Assembly: GCA_023391535.1 (NCBI GenBank)
Contig: JAEWAU010000063.1
Location: 1-15,676, forward strand
DNA length: 15,676 bases
DNA from: Bacillota bacterium
GTDB lineage: Bacteria > Bacillota > Clostridia > Oscillospirales > Ethanoligenentaceae
Direction: 5' to 3'
Within the stretch, counting starts at the first letter, position 1. Every line of letters starts with the position of its first letter. Below, piece by piece: positions 6,807-14,268 of this stretch. Below the pieces are notes generated by a model, which did not search any database, was not told where the DNA came from, and was given only the letters and a program-made list of their open reading frames with translations. Made by a program: the position numbers and the translations under genes.

Positions 6807-7916
6807 ATGCTCCAATATGATCCGTCTCTTGCATTGGCGATGAAAAACGACCACACCACGGTCGATATGTACGGCATTCCCGTGCTCACCAAAGGCATTC
6901 CCGACGAGCCGCGCCCCGGGCACATGGACCCGCGCGAGCTGGAATGCGTCCGCAAACAGGCCGATTTCTTCGCGAAAGCCGCGCAGAGCTTTTCTGCGCC
7001 TCCCAGCCTTGAGACGATACGGGACAGCATGGGGTTCCCCAACCTCAACCTGAACACGGTGGAAATCTACATGCGGTACGAGGAGCACACCTTCGGCGGC
7101 AATACGGTGAAGCTGTGGATCTACTACCCCAGGCGTCCGGCGGGGAAAACCGGGCGTCCCGGTTTTCTTTATCTGCACGGGGGCGGATGGATCGGCGGCA
7201 CGCCGTTCGCGGTGGAAAATCCCTGCCGGCTGCTCGCGGAACGCGCGGACTGCGTGGTGTTTAACGTGGATTACTCCCTCGCGCCGGAAAGACCTTACCC
7301 CAACGGCTTCAACGACTGTTGGAACACACTCGTGCATGTCTATGAGCACGCAGAGGATTACGGCGTGGACCGAGAAAAGCTCGGCATGGGGGGCGACAGC
7401 GCCGGCGGCAATCTCACCGCGGCCTGCGCCCTGAAGGACCGCGATCTCGGCCGCGGCATACTGAAATACCAGGCGCTGCTTTACCCTGCCGTCACGTTTG
7501 TGACGAAGGGCGTTCCGGGCTACCGCTGGAGCATTGAGGATTACGAAATCTGCGAGGAACAGCGTGCGCTCATCGAGCCGGGAATGGGCTTGGGGCGCCC
7601 AGCGAAAGACGGCGAGGACGAGGGGGGCATGAACAGGTTCTACCTGCAGCACGGCGAAGACCCGGCGGACCCGTTTCTCAGCCCGCTGCTCGCCCCTTCG
7701 CACAGGAACCTCTGCAGAACGCTTATTGCGGTGGCGGAATTCGACGGCCTGCGCATCCAAGGGGAGATTTACGGCAAAAAGCTGCTGGAAGCGGGGGTTG
7801 ACGCGCGCGTCATCCGTTATAAAGGCGTGGGGCACGCTTTTCTGGATAAGCTCGGGGTACTTCCTCAGGCGGAGGATGTGGTGCAGGAAATGGCGAACGA
7901 CCTCCTGCGCCTGTGA
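6807..7916 (+). CDS. Alpha/beta hydrolase of the hormone-sensitive-lipase family (esterase/lipase)
   Basis: This 369-residue serine hydrolase has the HSL-family (PF07859-like) signature HGGGW at 124-128, the nucleophile elbow GDSAGGN with Ser198, acid Asp313 in EFDGLR, and His343 in GVGHAF. DYSLAPERPYP at 155-165 is another family hallmark. About 80 residues precede the core and probably form the cap over the active site. The chosen ATG at 6807 has AAAGGA at 6793-6798, eight bases upstream; an in-frame ATG at 6789 with a weaker site is the alternative. Members hydrolyse short- to medium-chain esters in the cytoplasm. It follows the EstA-type esterase and ends just before a bidirectional terminator that separates it from the convergent repressor gene. 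The substrate cannot be inferred. Confidence 0.9.
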   Translation: MLQYDPSLALAMKNDHTTVDMYGIPVLTKGIPDEPRPGHMDPRELECVRKQADFFAKAAQSFSAPPSLETIRDSMGFPNLNLNTVEIYMRYEEHTFGGNTVKLWIYYPRRPAGKTGRPGFLYLHGGGWIGGTPFAVENPCRLLAERADCVVFNVDYSLAPERPYPNGFNDCWNTLVHVYEHAEDYGVDREKLGMGGDSAGGNLTAACALKDRDLGRGILKYQALLYPAVTFVTKGVPGYRWSIEDYEICEEQRALIEPGMGLGRPAKDGEDEGGMNRFYLQHGEDPADPFLSPLLAPSHRNLCRTLIAVAEFDGLRIQGEIYGKKLLEAGVDARVIRYKGVGHAFLDKLGVLPQAEDVVQEMANDLLRL

Positions 7917-7955
7917 GCTTCAAATTCCGTACGCATTGCTTGTTTTCCCGCATCG

Positions 7956-8001
7956 TTTAAAGGCCCTCCAATGGCAAAAGTGCGATTAGAGGGCCTTTAA
8001 A
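7956..8001. terminator. Bidirectional intrinsic terminator between convergent genes
   Basis: A perfect 13-bp stem pairs 7956-7968 (tttaaaggccctc) with 7989-8001 around a 20-base loop. The A/T-rich base of the stem gives a short U run on either strand. It lies between the plus-strand hydrolase (ends 7916) and the minus-strand repressor (ends 8082), so it probably serves both. Confidence 0.75.
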
Positions 8002-8081
8002 AGCGCGCATATTCAGCATCGGTTATAGGTGAAATCGTTCCCTTACGTCAGCCGCTTTTCGGCCGCCGCCCCGGACAAACG

Positions 8082-9098
8082 CTACTTCTCCGCGTCGGGC
8101 CGGTCGCCGCAGCTCTCGCGGGCGATGTAGCGGATGGGAAGCTCGATGGAATAAGGAGGCTCGGTTTCACCGCTCAGCAGGTCGAACGCCAGATGCAGGC
8201 AAGCGCTTGCCATCTTCTCCATGGGCAGCTGCACCACCGAGAGCGAGGTGCTCGCATATTCCTCCAGTTCACGATCGCCGTTGCCGATGCTGATGAGCTC
8301 CATCTGCTCCGGGATGCGGATGCCCCCGCGGCCGAGCGCTTTCATCGCGCCGATGGCGAGGTTGTCGGAAGTGCAGAACACGCAGTCCGGCTTCGGCTCG
8401 AGTGCGCAGATCTGCTCTCCTCCCAGATAGCCGCCTTTCATGGAGCTCTCGCTTTCCACCAACCGCACGATGAGCCCCTTTTCCCCGCAGGTATGCTTAA
8501 AGCCGAGCATGCGGTCGTCCATCCCCCGGAACACGGATTTTGAAGTGAGCAGTACGGCGCTTTTATGCCCGCGGGCCGCGAAAGTTTCCGCCGCCAGTGC
8601 CCCCAGCTTGATGTCGTCCACATTCACAGTGCAGAATTTTGCGGAATGGCGGTTGTAGAGTACGATCGGCACAGGAAAACTGTAGTTTTCAAGAAACTTC
8701 AGGTCCGCCTCCGAGGCGTTGCAGATAATGGCCGCGTTGCACATGCCCAGAGCCAGAATCGATTGATGGAGCTCGTTGTTCTTGTAGGGGTGGATGACGA
8801 TTTCGCATTTCTTTTCGTTGCCCAGCGTCGCCTCCAGCAGCCCCCGCAAAAAGCGCACCATGAGCTGCGCGCGGAAATCGGATGCCCAGAATACGGCGAT
8901 CACGAAGCTTTCCGCCGCTTGCACGCGCAGCCGCCGCGCGGCCACGTTGGGGTGGTAACCGAGCTTTTTGGCCGCGTCCCATACTCTTTTCTGGGTCACT
9001 TCGGGGATGTTCCGCTCCTTCGATTTTCCTCTCAGCACGATCGACACCGTGCTCGCGGAGAGGCCGGCTTCGGCAGCCAGTTCTTTTATGGTTGGCAT
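8082..9098 (-). CDS. LacI/GalR-family transcriptional repressor
   Basis: This 338-residue protein has the standard family plan. The N-terminal LacI HTH is at 1-25 (MPTIKELAAEAGLSASTVS, then IVLRGK), with the hinge region KRVWDAAKKLGYHPNVAARR following. A periplasmic-binding-protein-like sensor and dimerisation domain runs from about 65 to 330 and includes the typical TSDNLAIGAMKALGRGGIRI segment and VVQLPMEKM near the end. The start is the ATG at 9098 with an AGGAAAGAAG purine site about ten bases upstream. The effector is unknown. It is divergent from the AtuA-like operon across about 395 bases that hold a strong promoter with an overlapping palindrome of LacI type, and convergent with the esterase pair. 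This makes it the likely local regulator of both. No convincing promoter of its own was found. Confidence 0.93.
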   Translation of the reverse strand: MPTIKELAAEAGLSASTVSIVLRGKSKERNIPEVTQKRVWDAAKKLGYHPNVAARRLRVQAAESFVIAVFWASDFRAQLMVRFLRGLLEATLGNEKKCEIVIHPYKNNELHQSILALGMCNAAIICNASEADLKFLENYSFPVPIVLYNRHSAKFCTVNVDDIKLGALAAETFAARGHKSAVLLTSKSVFRGMDDRMLGFKHTCGEKGLIVRLVESESSMKGGYLGGEQICALEPKPDCVFCTSDNLAIGAMKALGRGGIRIPEQMELISIGNGDRELEEYASTSLSVVQLPMEKMASACLHLAFDLLSGETEPPYSIELPIRYIARESCGDRPDAEK

Positions 9099-9402
9099 AT
9101 CGGTTTCTTCTTTCCTGATCTCCGTTTCGCACTTTTCTCCGGTGTAAAAACGGATTTGATTCGCACGTTTTCAGAGAACCGTATTTCACGGCTTTTTTAT
9201 AGTCCGGCGGGGATTTCCGTTTACGGGTTTGAATAAGGAGATTCCGCGCGTTCGCTTTATGCGGAAAACGGGTGTTCGCCGCTTTCGCGGGAAGCGAAGC
9301 GCCCGTCAAAGCGCTCTCCATCATCATAGCAGACGGTTTGCCATTGCGCAACAGGCAGAACTCTTTTTACCGGAAGGCTTTTACATAATCCATTTATTTA
9401 GC
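9099..9402. other. Divergent intergenic region upstream of the repressor and the AtuA-like operon
   Basis: This stretch carries no credible gene. It should contain the repressor's promoter on the minus strand, but I find no pair of good -10 and -35 boxes; a TATAAA near 9197-9202 (minus strand) has no matching -35. A 17-base imperfect palindrome, cgctttcgcgggaagcg, lies at 9280-9296 and could be an operator or chance. Confidence 0.4.
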
Positions 9403-9431
9403 TTGACAGATTTCGATTCTTGTTCTATAAT
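9403..9431 (+). promoter_or_regulatory. Consensus sigma-A promoter of the AtuA-like operon
   Basis: TTGACA at 9403-9408 and TATAAT at 9426-9431 are both perfect and separated by exactly 17 bases. Transcription should start near 9438. A promoter this strong normally needs tight repression, which fits the palindrome just downstream. Confidence 0.9.
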
Positions 9432-9448
9432 TTTTAGTAATTCGATAC

Positions 9449-9470
9449 AGTATAACGTTGTACTTATACT
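9449..9470 (+). promoter_or_regulatory. Probable LacI-family operator overlapping the operon's initial transcript
   Basis: AGTATAAC|GTTGTACT at 9449-9464 is a 16-base palindrome with 7 of 8 pairs matched around a central CG, the usual form for LacI/GalR operators. An overlapping perfect 7-bp inverted repeat, AGTATAA...TTATACT, spans 9449-9470. The site would lie at about +12 to +33 of the transcript, where a bound repressor blocks transcription. The repressor gene next door is the obvious partner; binding is inferred. Confidence 0.65.
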
Positions 9471-9493
9471 TGAATCATAAAGGGGAAATTTCG

Positions 9494-10861
9494 TTGAAAA
9501 AGGTTTCAATAGGCGGCGGCCAGGGCTTTTGGGGTGACAGCAACGACGCCGCGATCCATATGATCCATCGGGCAGACCTGAACTATTTGGCCTGTGACTA
9601 TCTCGCGGAGCTGACGCTTTCCATTATGGAACGCCAGAAGCTCAAAAATCCGCAGGCCGGGTATGCCCGGGATTTCATCACGCTCATGGATCAGATTGCG
9701 AAAGAAGGAAAGGAAAAAGGAGTCCGCATCCTTACGAACGCGGGCGGCATGAACATCACGGCCTGCGTGGAAGAGCTGCGCAAGCTCGCGCAAGCCAAAG
9801 AGCTGCACGGGTATAAAATCGGATACGTTCTCGGCGACGACATGAAGGCTCAGATTCCGGAGCTGATCGCTCAGGGAGTTCCCTTCGACAACATGGACGA
9901 CGTGGGCGACTTTAAAGAGATTGCCGACAAAATCCTCAACGCGAACGTCTATTTCGGGCACGAGCCCATTGTCGAGTGCCTGGAACAGGGCGCCGATGTG
10001 GTGGTGACGGGGCGCGCCACGGATTCCGCCTTGTTTCTTTCGCCGCTGATGCACGAGTTCGGCTGGGCGGAAAACGACTGGAACAACCTCGCGCGCGGCA
10101 TTATGGCGGGGCACCTGCTGGAATGCGGCGGCCAGGGGGCCGGCGGCAACTACGAATACGACTGGCGCGGCGTACCCGATATGGACCGGCTCGGGTTTCC
10201 CATCGCCGAGCTTACCGACGACAGCTTCCACATCACCAAAGCGCCCGATTGCGGCGGCGTGATCTGCGAGCAGTCGGTAAAAGAGCAGTTCCTCTACGAG
10301 ATTCACGACCCCGCGAATTACCTGACGCCGGATGTGAACGTGGATATCAGCCGCGCCACTCTGACGCAGGACGGCGAAAATCGGGTGCGGGTAGGGAACG
10401 TCAGCGGAAAGACCCGGCCGGAAAAGCTCAAGCTCTGCATCGGTTACCACGCCGGCTACAAGGTCGTTACTTATTTGAGCTTCGCGTGGCCCGACGCCTA
10501 TGAAAAGGCCCGGTACGCCGCGGATATTCTCATGAAAAAAATGAAACGGAAAGGGCTGCGCGCCGACGAAATCCACACGAGCTTCGTGGGGCTTAACGCG
10601 CTGCACCTCGGCGTCGCCAACATGGACCCGGAGCTTGTGAAAAATTTAAACGAAGTGGTGCTGCGCATCGCCATACGCACGCAGGAAAAGGAAGAGGCGG
10701 CCAAGATCATTCCCGAAATCTCGCCTTTGCAGCTCAACGGCCCTCCGGGAGCCAGCTTTTTCGGCGGCCGCGCAAAAGTGCAGGAGGTCATCGGGCTGTG
10801 GCCGACCCTTGTGCCCAGGGATGCGGTAAAGCTTTCTTCCCATATCGTGGAGGTGAAGTAA
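9494..10861 (+). CDS. AtuA-like protein (DUF1446 / acyclic terpene utilisation N-terminal family)
   Basis: This 455-residue protein starts with TTG at 9494, eight bases after a strong AAGGGGAAA Shine-Dalgarno (9479-9487). An upstream in-frame TTG at 9458 lies inside the operator and has no ribosome site. Family landmarks are GGGQGFWGDS at 7-16, NAGGMN at 82-87, GDDM at 114-117, VTGRATDSALFLSP at 171-184 and ECGGQGAGGN at 210-219. AtuA is encoded in the citronellol/geraniol catabolic cluster of Pseudomonas and is required there, but its reaction is unknown. Pseudomonas AtuA also carries a C-terminal domain, which here is a separate gene one base downstream. As first gene of the operon it is directly under the promoter and operator. 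A role in terpene breakdown is not implied, because the family is broad. It may act on, or bind, the CoA or hydroxy-acid intermediate handled by the other genes. Confidence 0.88.
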   Translation: MKKVSIGGGQGFWGDSNDAAIHMIHRADLNYLACDYLAELTLSIMERQKLKNPQAGYARDFITLMDQIAKEGKEKGVRILTNAGGMNITACVEELRKLAQAKELHGYKIGYVLGDDMKAQIPELIAQGVPFDNMDDVGDFKEIADKILNANVYFGHEPIVECLEQGADVVVTGRATDSALFLSPLMHEFGWAENDWNNLARGIMAGHLLECGGQGAGGNYEYDWRGVPDMDRLGFPIAELTDDSFHITKAPDCGGVICEQSVKEQFLYEIHDPANYLTPDVNVDISRATLTQDGENRVRVGNVSGKTRPEKLKLCIGYHAGYKVVTYLSFAWPDAYEKARYAADILMKKMKRKGLRADEIHTSFVGLNALHLGVANMDPELVKNLNEVVLRIAIRTQEKEEAAKIIPEISPLQLNGPPGASFFGGRAKVQEVIGLWPTLVPRDAVKLSSHIVEVK

Positions 10862-10862
10862 C

Positions 10863-11180
10863 ATGGCGGAAATTTACCTGAACCAGGTGGCCCACGGGCG
10901 CTCCGGCGACAAGGGCGACACCAGCAACGTCTGCATCTTCGCGCGCGACCCCAAGGACTACGAGCTCATCCGGCGCGAAGTGACGGTCGAAAAGGTCCGC
11001 GCCTATTTCGGCGATATGGTTAAGGGCGAAATCGTGCGGTACGAAGTTCCCTCCCTAAACGGGTTCAACTTCGTGATGAAACACGCGCTCGGCGGCGGCG
11101 CCACACATTCGCTTCGTCTGGATACGCTCGGCAAATCCATGGGCTCCGCGTTCCTGCGCATGAAGATCAACGGGGAATGA
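10863..11180 (+). CDS. AtuA C-terminal-domain-like protein (stand-alone small subunit)
   Basis: This 105-residue protein matches the C-terminal domain of AtuA-type proteins: QVAHGRSGDKGDTSNVCIFA at 8-27 is the family hallmark, followed by RYEVPSLNGFNFVMKHALGG and a closing GSAFLRMKI strand. It begins one base after the upstream stop. Its GGAGGTG ribosome site at 10849-10855 lies inside the end of the preceding gene, so the two are probably translationally coupled and made in equal amounts. In Pseudomonas AtuA the equivalent domain is fused to the N-terminal part, so these two products very likely form one complex. Its biochemical role is unknown. Confidence 0.88.
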   Translation: MAEIYLNQVAHGRSGDKGDTSNVCIFARDPKDYELIRREVTVEKVRAYFGDMVKGEIVRYEVPSLNGFNFVMKHALGGGATHSLRLDTLGKSMGSAFLRMKINGE

Positions 11181-11268
11181 GTCACCCACATATTTCAGAA
11201 AGGGTTGCTGCAAATTGGCGGATAGAGCGGATTAGAAGAAAGAAGAAGAACGAAAACAGATCGCCGCG

Positions 11269-12936
11269 GTGATTTCGGCGATTCAGGCGGATTTTGCTTC
11301 GCTTGCCGAAAAGCCTGCGCTTGTGGTCGGCCCTCCGGAAGAAACCATGCTGCCCATGCCGGACGGCGTCCGGCTCTATACGGTGAAGCGCGTCCCGTCC
11401 GCTGCCGGGCCTTTTCCCACAATCCTCATGCGAAGCTGTTATCCAAAACAGATTCCGATGCTTCATACGTTCGCCGAACAGTTTTGCCGGCACGGGTTCG
11501 CCTTTGTCTACCAATTCTGCCGCGGCTCGGGCGAATCCGAGGGCGAATGGGTGCCCAATATCCATGAGCGGCAGGACGGCAAGGAAACGCTTGACTGGCT
11601 GAATGCGCAGGAATGGGTGGAAAACATCGGGTATTGGGGCTGCTCCTACCTCGCGCTTACCGGTTGGGCTATGGCGGATATCGTGCCGGAAAAGGTGAAA
11701 ACGCTGTACCTGACCCATTACGGAACGGACCGTTTCACCTCGGCTTACCAGGGCGGACTTTTTCGGCAGGACGTGCTGACGGCCTGGGCGATGGAAAACG
11801 CCGGCTTTCCCGTGAAGGCCGATTATATGGAATCCGTCCGCTACCGTCCGCAGGCGGAAGTGGACGAAAAGCTGTGGGGCTGCAGGCTCGATTGGTACCG
11901 CGATTGGATTACCCATACCGACAGGGACGATCCCTACTGGAGCGAAGGGTTCTGGGGAATGCTCAAAGGGATTCCCGCAAAGGTCAAAATTCCGGTCTAT
12001 ATCGGCGAAGGCTGGTATGACCATCATCTCGGGAGCGCTCTGCGCACGTTCGAGGCGCTTTCACCCGAGAGCCGCGCGCACAGCGTATTGCGCGTCGGGG
12101 CGTGGAATCATGGCTTCGGCCCCTGCGTGGAAGGAACCGCCTGCGATCATCTGGAAAACAGCGACGCGCTCTCCGCGTTTTCGTGGTTCGATACCATTCT
12201 GCGCAAAAAGACGCTCCCCGAAGGGAAAGTCCGTATTTATCAGATCGGCGCGGACCGCTGGCAGGAAAAATCCGCATTCCCGTTCTCCTGCAAAAACGTG
12301 CGCCGCTTTTATTTAAACGCCGCGTCCGCGCAGGAAGACGCGCGCCTGCTCGCGGATATGGTTCCCCCGGAGCAAAGCTCCGTCTCTTACCGATACGATC
12401 CGGATAACCCCGTGCCGTCGCACGGCTCGGAATCCCTTCTGCGCACGTTCGGCGAAATCGGCAGCCTGCGCCAGCCCGCCTGCGGCTGGCGGAAGGATGT
12501 CGTGAGCTTCGTTTCCGCGCCGGTGGAAAGCGATCTCGAAATCCTTGGGAAGATCGAGGTAGAACTCTACGTTTCCTCCACGGCCGACGACACTGCCTTT
12601 ACGGCGAAGCTGATGGAGGTATACCCCGATGGAAGCGCTTACAACATCCGCTCGGGTATCACGACGCTGGCTTACCGCGAGGACGCCGACCGGCCCCGCA
12701 CGGAATATGTTGCAGGCAACACGGTTGAAGCCCGAATCGTTCTTTGGGATATTTCCTGGCGCCTGCACGCGGGTTCGCGCCTGCGCGTGGACATCTCCTC
12801 GTCCGATAGCCCGCAGTACGCCGTGCACACCAATTACAAGGGCGTATGGGCGCTTCAGAAAAAGGCGAGGACAGCGGAACAAACGATCTATACCGGCGCC
12901 GATACTCCGTCGCAAGTCCTGCTGTCGGTTCAGTAG
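11269..12936 (+). CDS. CocE/NonD-family hydrolase (peptidase S15 type)
   Basis: This protein of about 555 residues (from the GTG at 11269) has the two-part plan of the CocE/X-Pro dipeptidyl-peptidase family. An alpha/beta-hydrolase core begins with MPDGVRLYTV and has an FCRGSGESEGEW loop at 83-94, nucleophile Ser126 in GCSYLA, Asp251 in EGWYDHHLG and His281 in GAWNHG. A C-terminal jelly-roll domain follows from about 385 (SFVSAPVESDLEILGKIEVE, TAFTAKLMEVYPDG). The elbow reads Gly-Cys-Ser instead of the commoner Gly-Gly-Ser. Characterised relatives cleave esters or acyl groups, such as cocaine esterase and glutaryl acylase; the substrate here is unknown. The start is uncertain: the GTG has no ribosome site, and codons further upstream are interrupted by an in-frame TAG at 11233. 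An ATG at 11347 with GGAAG just upstream is another option. It is third in the AtuA-like operon. Confidence 0.87.
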   Translation: MISAIQADFASLAEKPALVVGPPEETMLPMPDGVRLYTVKRVPSAAGPFPTILMRSCYPKQIPMLHTFAEQFCRHGFAFVYQFCRGSGESEGEWVPNIHERQDGKETLDWLNAQEWVENIGYWGCSYLALTGWAMADIVPEKVKTLYLTHYGTDRFTSAYQGGLFRQDVLTAWAMENAGFPVKADYMESVRYRPQAEVDEKLWGCRLDWYRDWITHTDRDDPYWSEGFWGMLKGIPAKVKIPVYIGEGWYDHHLGSALRTFEALSPESRAHSVLRVGAWNHGFGPCVEGTACDHLENSDALSAFSWFDTILRKKTLPEGKVRIYQIGADRWQEKSAFPFSCKNVRRFYLNAASAQEDARLLADMVPPEQSSVSYRYDPDNPVPSHGSESLLRTFGEIGSLRQPACGWRKDVVSFVSAPVESDLEILGKIEVELYVSSTADDTAFTAKLMEVYPDGSAYNIRSGITTLAYREDADRPRTEYVAGNTVEARIVLWDISWRLHAGSRLRVDISSSDSPQYAVHTNYKGVWALQKKARTAEQTIYTGADTPSQVLLSVQ

Positions 12937-12993
12937 GGTATCGGCCCGCCCGGCTCCTTTGTGGATACTCTCAAAATGTAGTGAGGCAACAGC

Positions 12994-14193
12994 ATGGAAA
13001 TGAAGAGAGCACTGGAAAATCTCACCGTCCTCGATCTTACCCGCGTGGTGGCGGGGCCCTACTGCGGCTCCATCCTGGGCGATCTCGGGGCGAACGTCAT
13101 CAAAATCGAAATTCCCGGCCGGGGCGACGACGCGCGCGGCTACGGCCCGTATGTGAACGGCGAAAGTACATATTACGCCAACCTTAATCGCAATAAAGTC
13201 GGCATCACACTCAACCTGAAGACGCAAAAGGGCAAAGAAATTTTCCTCCGGCTCGTCAAAAAAGTGGATATTTTAATCGAAAATTTCCGCCCGGGCGTGA
13301 TGGATAAACTCGGGCTCGGGTACGATGTGCTCAAGGTAGTGAACAAACAGCTCATCTACGGGGCGATCTCCGGGTTCGGAAGCTACGGCCCTTATTCACA
13401 GCGCCCGGGCTACGACATCATCTCCCAGACCATGGGCGGCCTCATGAGCCTCACCGGCTCCAAGGGCAGCGAGCCTACCCGCGCAGGGAACGCCATGGGA
13501 AATATGCTCGGCGGTATGAATCTTGTTATCGGGCTGCTCGCCGCGGTGAACGCGCGCAATTTCCTCGGCCACGGGCAGCGCGTGGACGTGTCGCTCGTGG
13601 ATTCCGTTGTGGCCAGCCTTGAAAACGCGTTCGAGCGGTATTTCAAATCGGGGAAAATACCGGAACGCAACGGCAACGCCTACGCCTCCATCGCGCCGTA
13701 CGATTCCTATCGGGCGAAGGACGGCTATGCCATCATCGCATGCGGCAACCAGAAGCTCTACGAGAAATTTTGTAACAATGTCGTGCACATGCCCGAGATG
13801 ATTACGGACGAGCAGTTTTTGACGGTGCCGCTGCGCGTGAAAAACAACGAGGCGCAGAAAAAGCGGATCGAATCCTGGACGAAGCAGTACACGGTCAAAG
13901 AGATCGTGGATATCGTGCTCGCGGAAGGCATCCCGGCCGGGCCGATCTACGACGTGCGGCAGATCATAGAGGACGAGCACATCGCCGGCGCCCGCGAAAT
14001 GTTCGTGGAGGTCGAGCATCCCATCATCGGCAAAATGAAGGTGAACGGCAACCCCGTCAAGCTCCTGGAGACGATGCCGGATATCCGCATGCCGGCCCCC
14101 ACGCTGGGCCAGCACAACAGGGAAATCTTTGGAGGTCTTCTTGGCTATTCCAATGAAGATCTGGAGAAATTTGCAGAAGAAGGCGTAATCTGA
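12994..14193 (+). CDS. Class III CoA-transferase family protein (CaiB/BaiF type) with Asn at the catalytic Asp
   Basis: The 399 residues cover the full family length. Landmarks include LDLTRVVAGPYCGSILGDLG at 13-32, the NLNRNKVGITLNLK segment, ENFRPGVMDKLGLGYD, ISGFGSYGPY and SQRPGYD. Family members such as formyl-CoA transferase and CaiB move CoA between acids through an aspartyl-CoA thioester on Asp169, found in a G-x-x-x-GD motif. Here that stretch reads GNAMGNMLGG with Asn170 (codon AAT, 13501-13503), one base change from GAT. The rest of the protein looks intact. The start ATG has a GTGAGG ribosome site at 12981-12986. Its place between a hydrolase and a thiolase suggests activation of a released acid to a CoA ester, but with Asn it may be inactive, non-canonical or only structural. 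A racemase role of the AMACR type is also affected, as that uses an Asp at the same place. Confidence 0.9.
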   Translation: MEMKRALENLTVLDLTRVVAGPYCGSILGDLGANVIKIEIPGRGDDARGYGPYVNGESTYYANLNRNKVGITLNLKTQKGKEIFLRLVKKVDILIENFRPGVMDKLGLGYDVLKVVNKQLIYGAISGFGSYGPYSQRPGYDIISQTMGGLMSLTGSKGSEPTRAGNAMGNMLGGMNLVIGLLAAVNARNFLGHGQRVDVSLVDSVVASLENAFERYFKSGKIPERNGNAYASIAPYDSYRAKDGYAIIACGNQKLYEKFCNNVVHMPEMITDEQFLTVPLRVKNNEAQKKRIESWTKQYTVKEIVDIVLAEGIPAGPIYDVRQIIEDEHIAGAREMFVEVEHPIIGKMKVNGNPVKLLETMPDIRMPAPTLGQHNREIFGGLLGYSNEDLEKFAEEGVI

Positions 14194-14268
14194 CCGGCGC
14201 AGGAGGATTATCTGGAAAGGTAGCGAATCCTGCCTAAATTCCTAGCAAAGCGAAAAAGGATGAATTGC

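Noticed and set aside
6345..7835. A 496-codon open frame on the minus strand across both esterase genes
   Set aside because: It lies opposite two genes with complete catalytic triads, lacks any recognisable motif and reads as Arg/Ala/His-rich sequence typical of antisense frames in GC-rich codons.
9458..9493. TTG at 9458 as the start of the AtuA-like protein
   Set aside because: It falls inside the operator palindrome with no ribosome site, and the added residues are not part of the family; TTG 9494 has a strong site at the right distance.
9506..10606. A 366-codon minus-strand open frame opposite the AtuA-like gene
   Set aside because: The plus strand has clear family motifs, a promoter and a ribosome site; the antisense frame has no motif and no ribosome site.
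14201..14241. Weak hairpin (gcaggaggatt / aatcctgc) before the thiolase gene as an attenuator
   Set aside because: The stem contains a three-base bulge and has no T-run after it; nothing else suggests attenuation.
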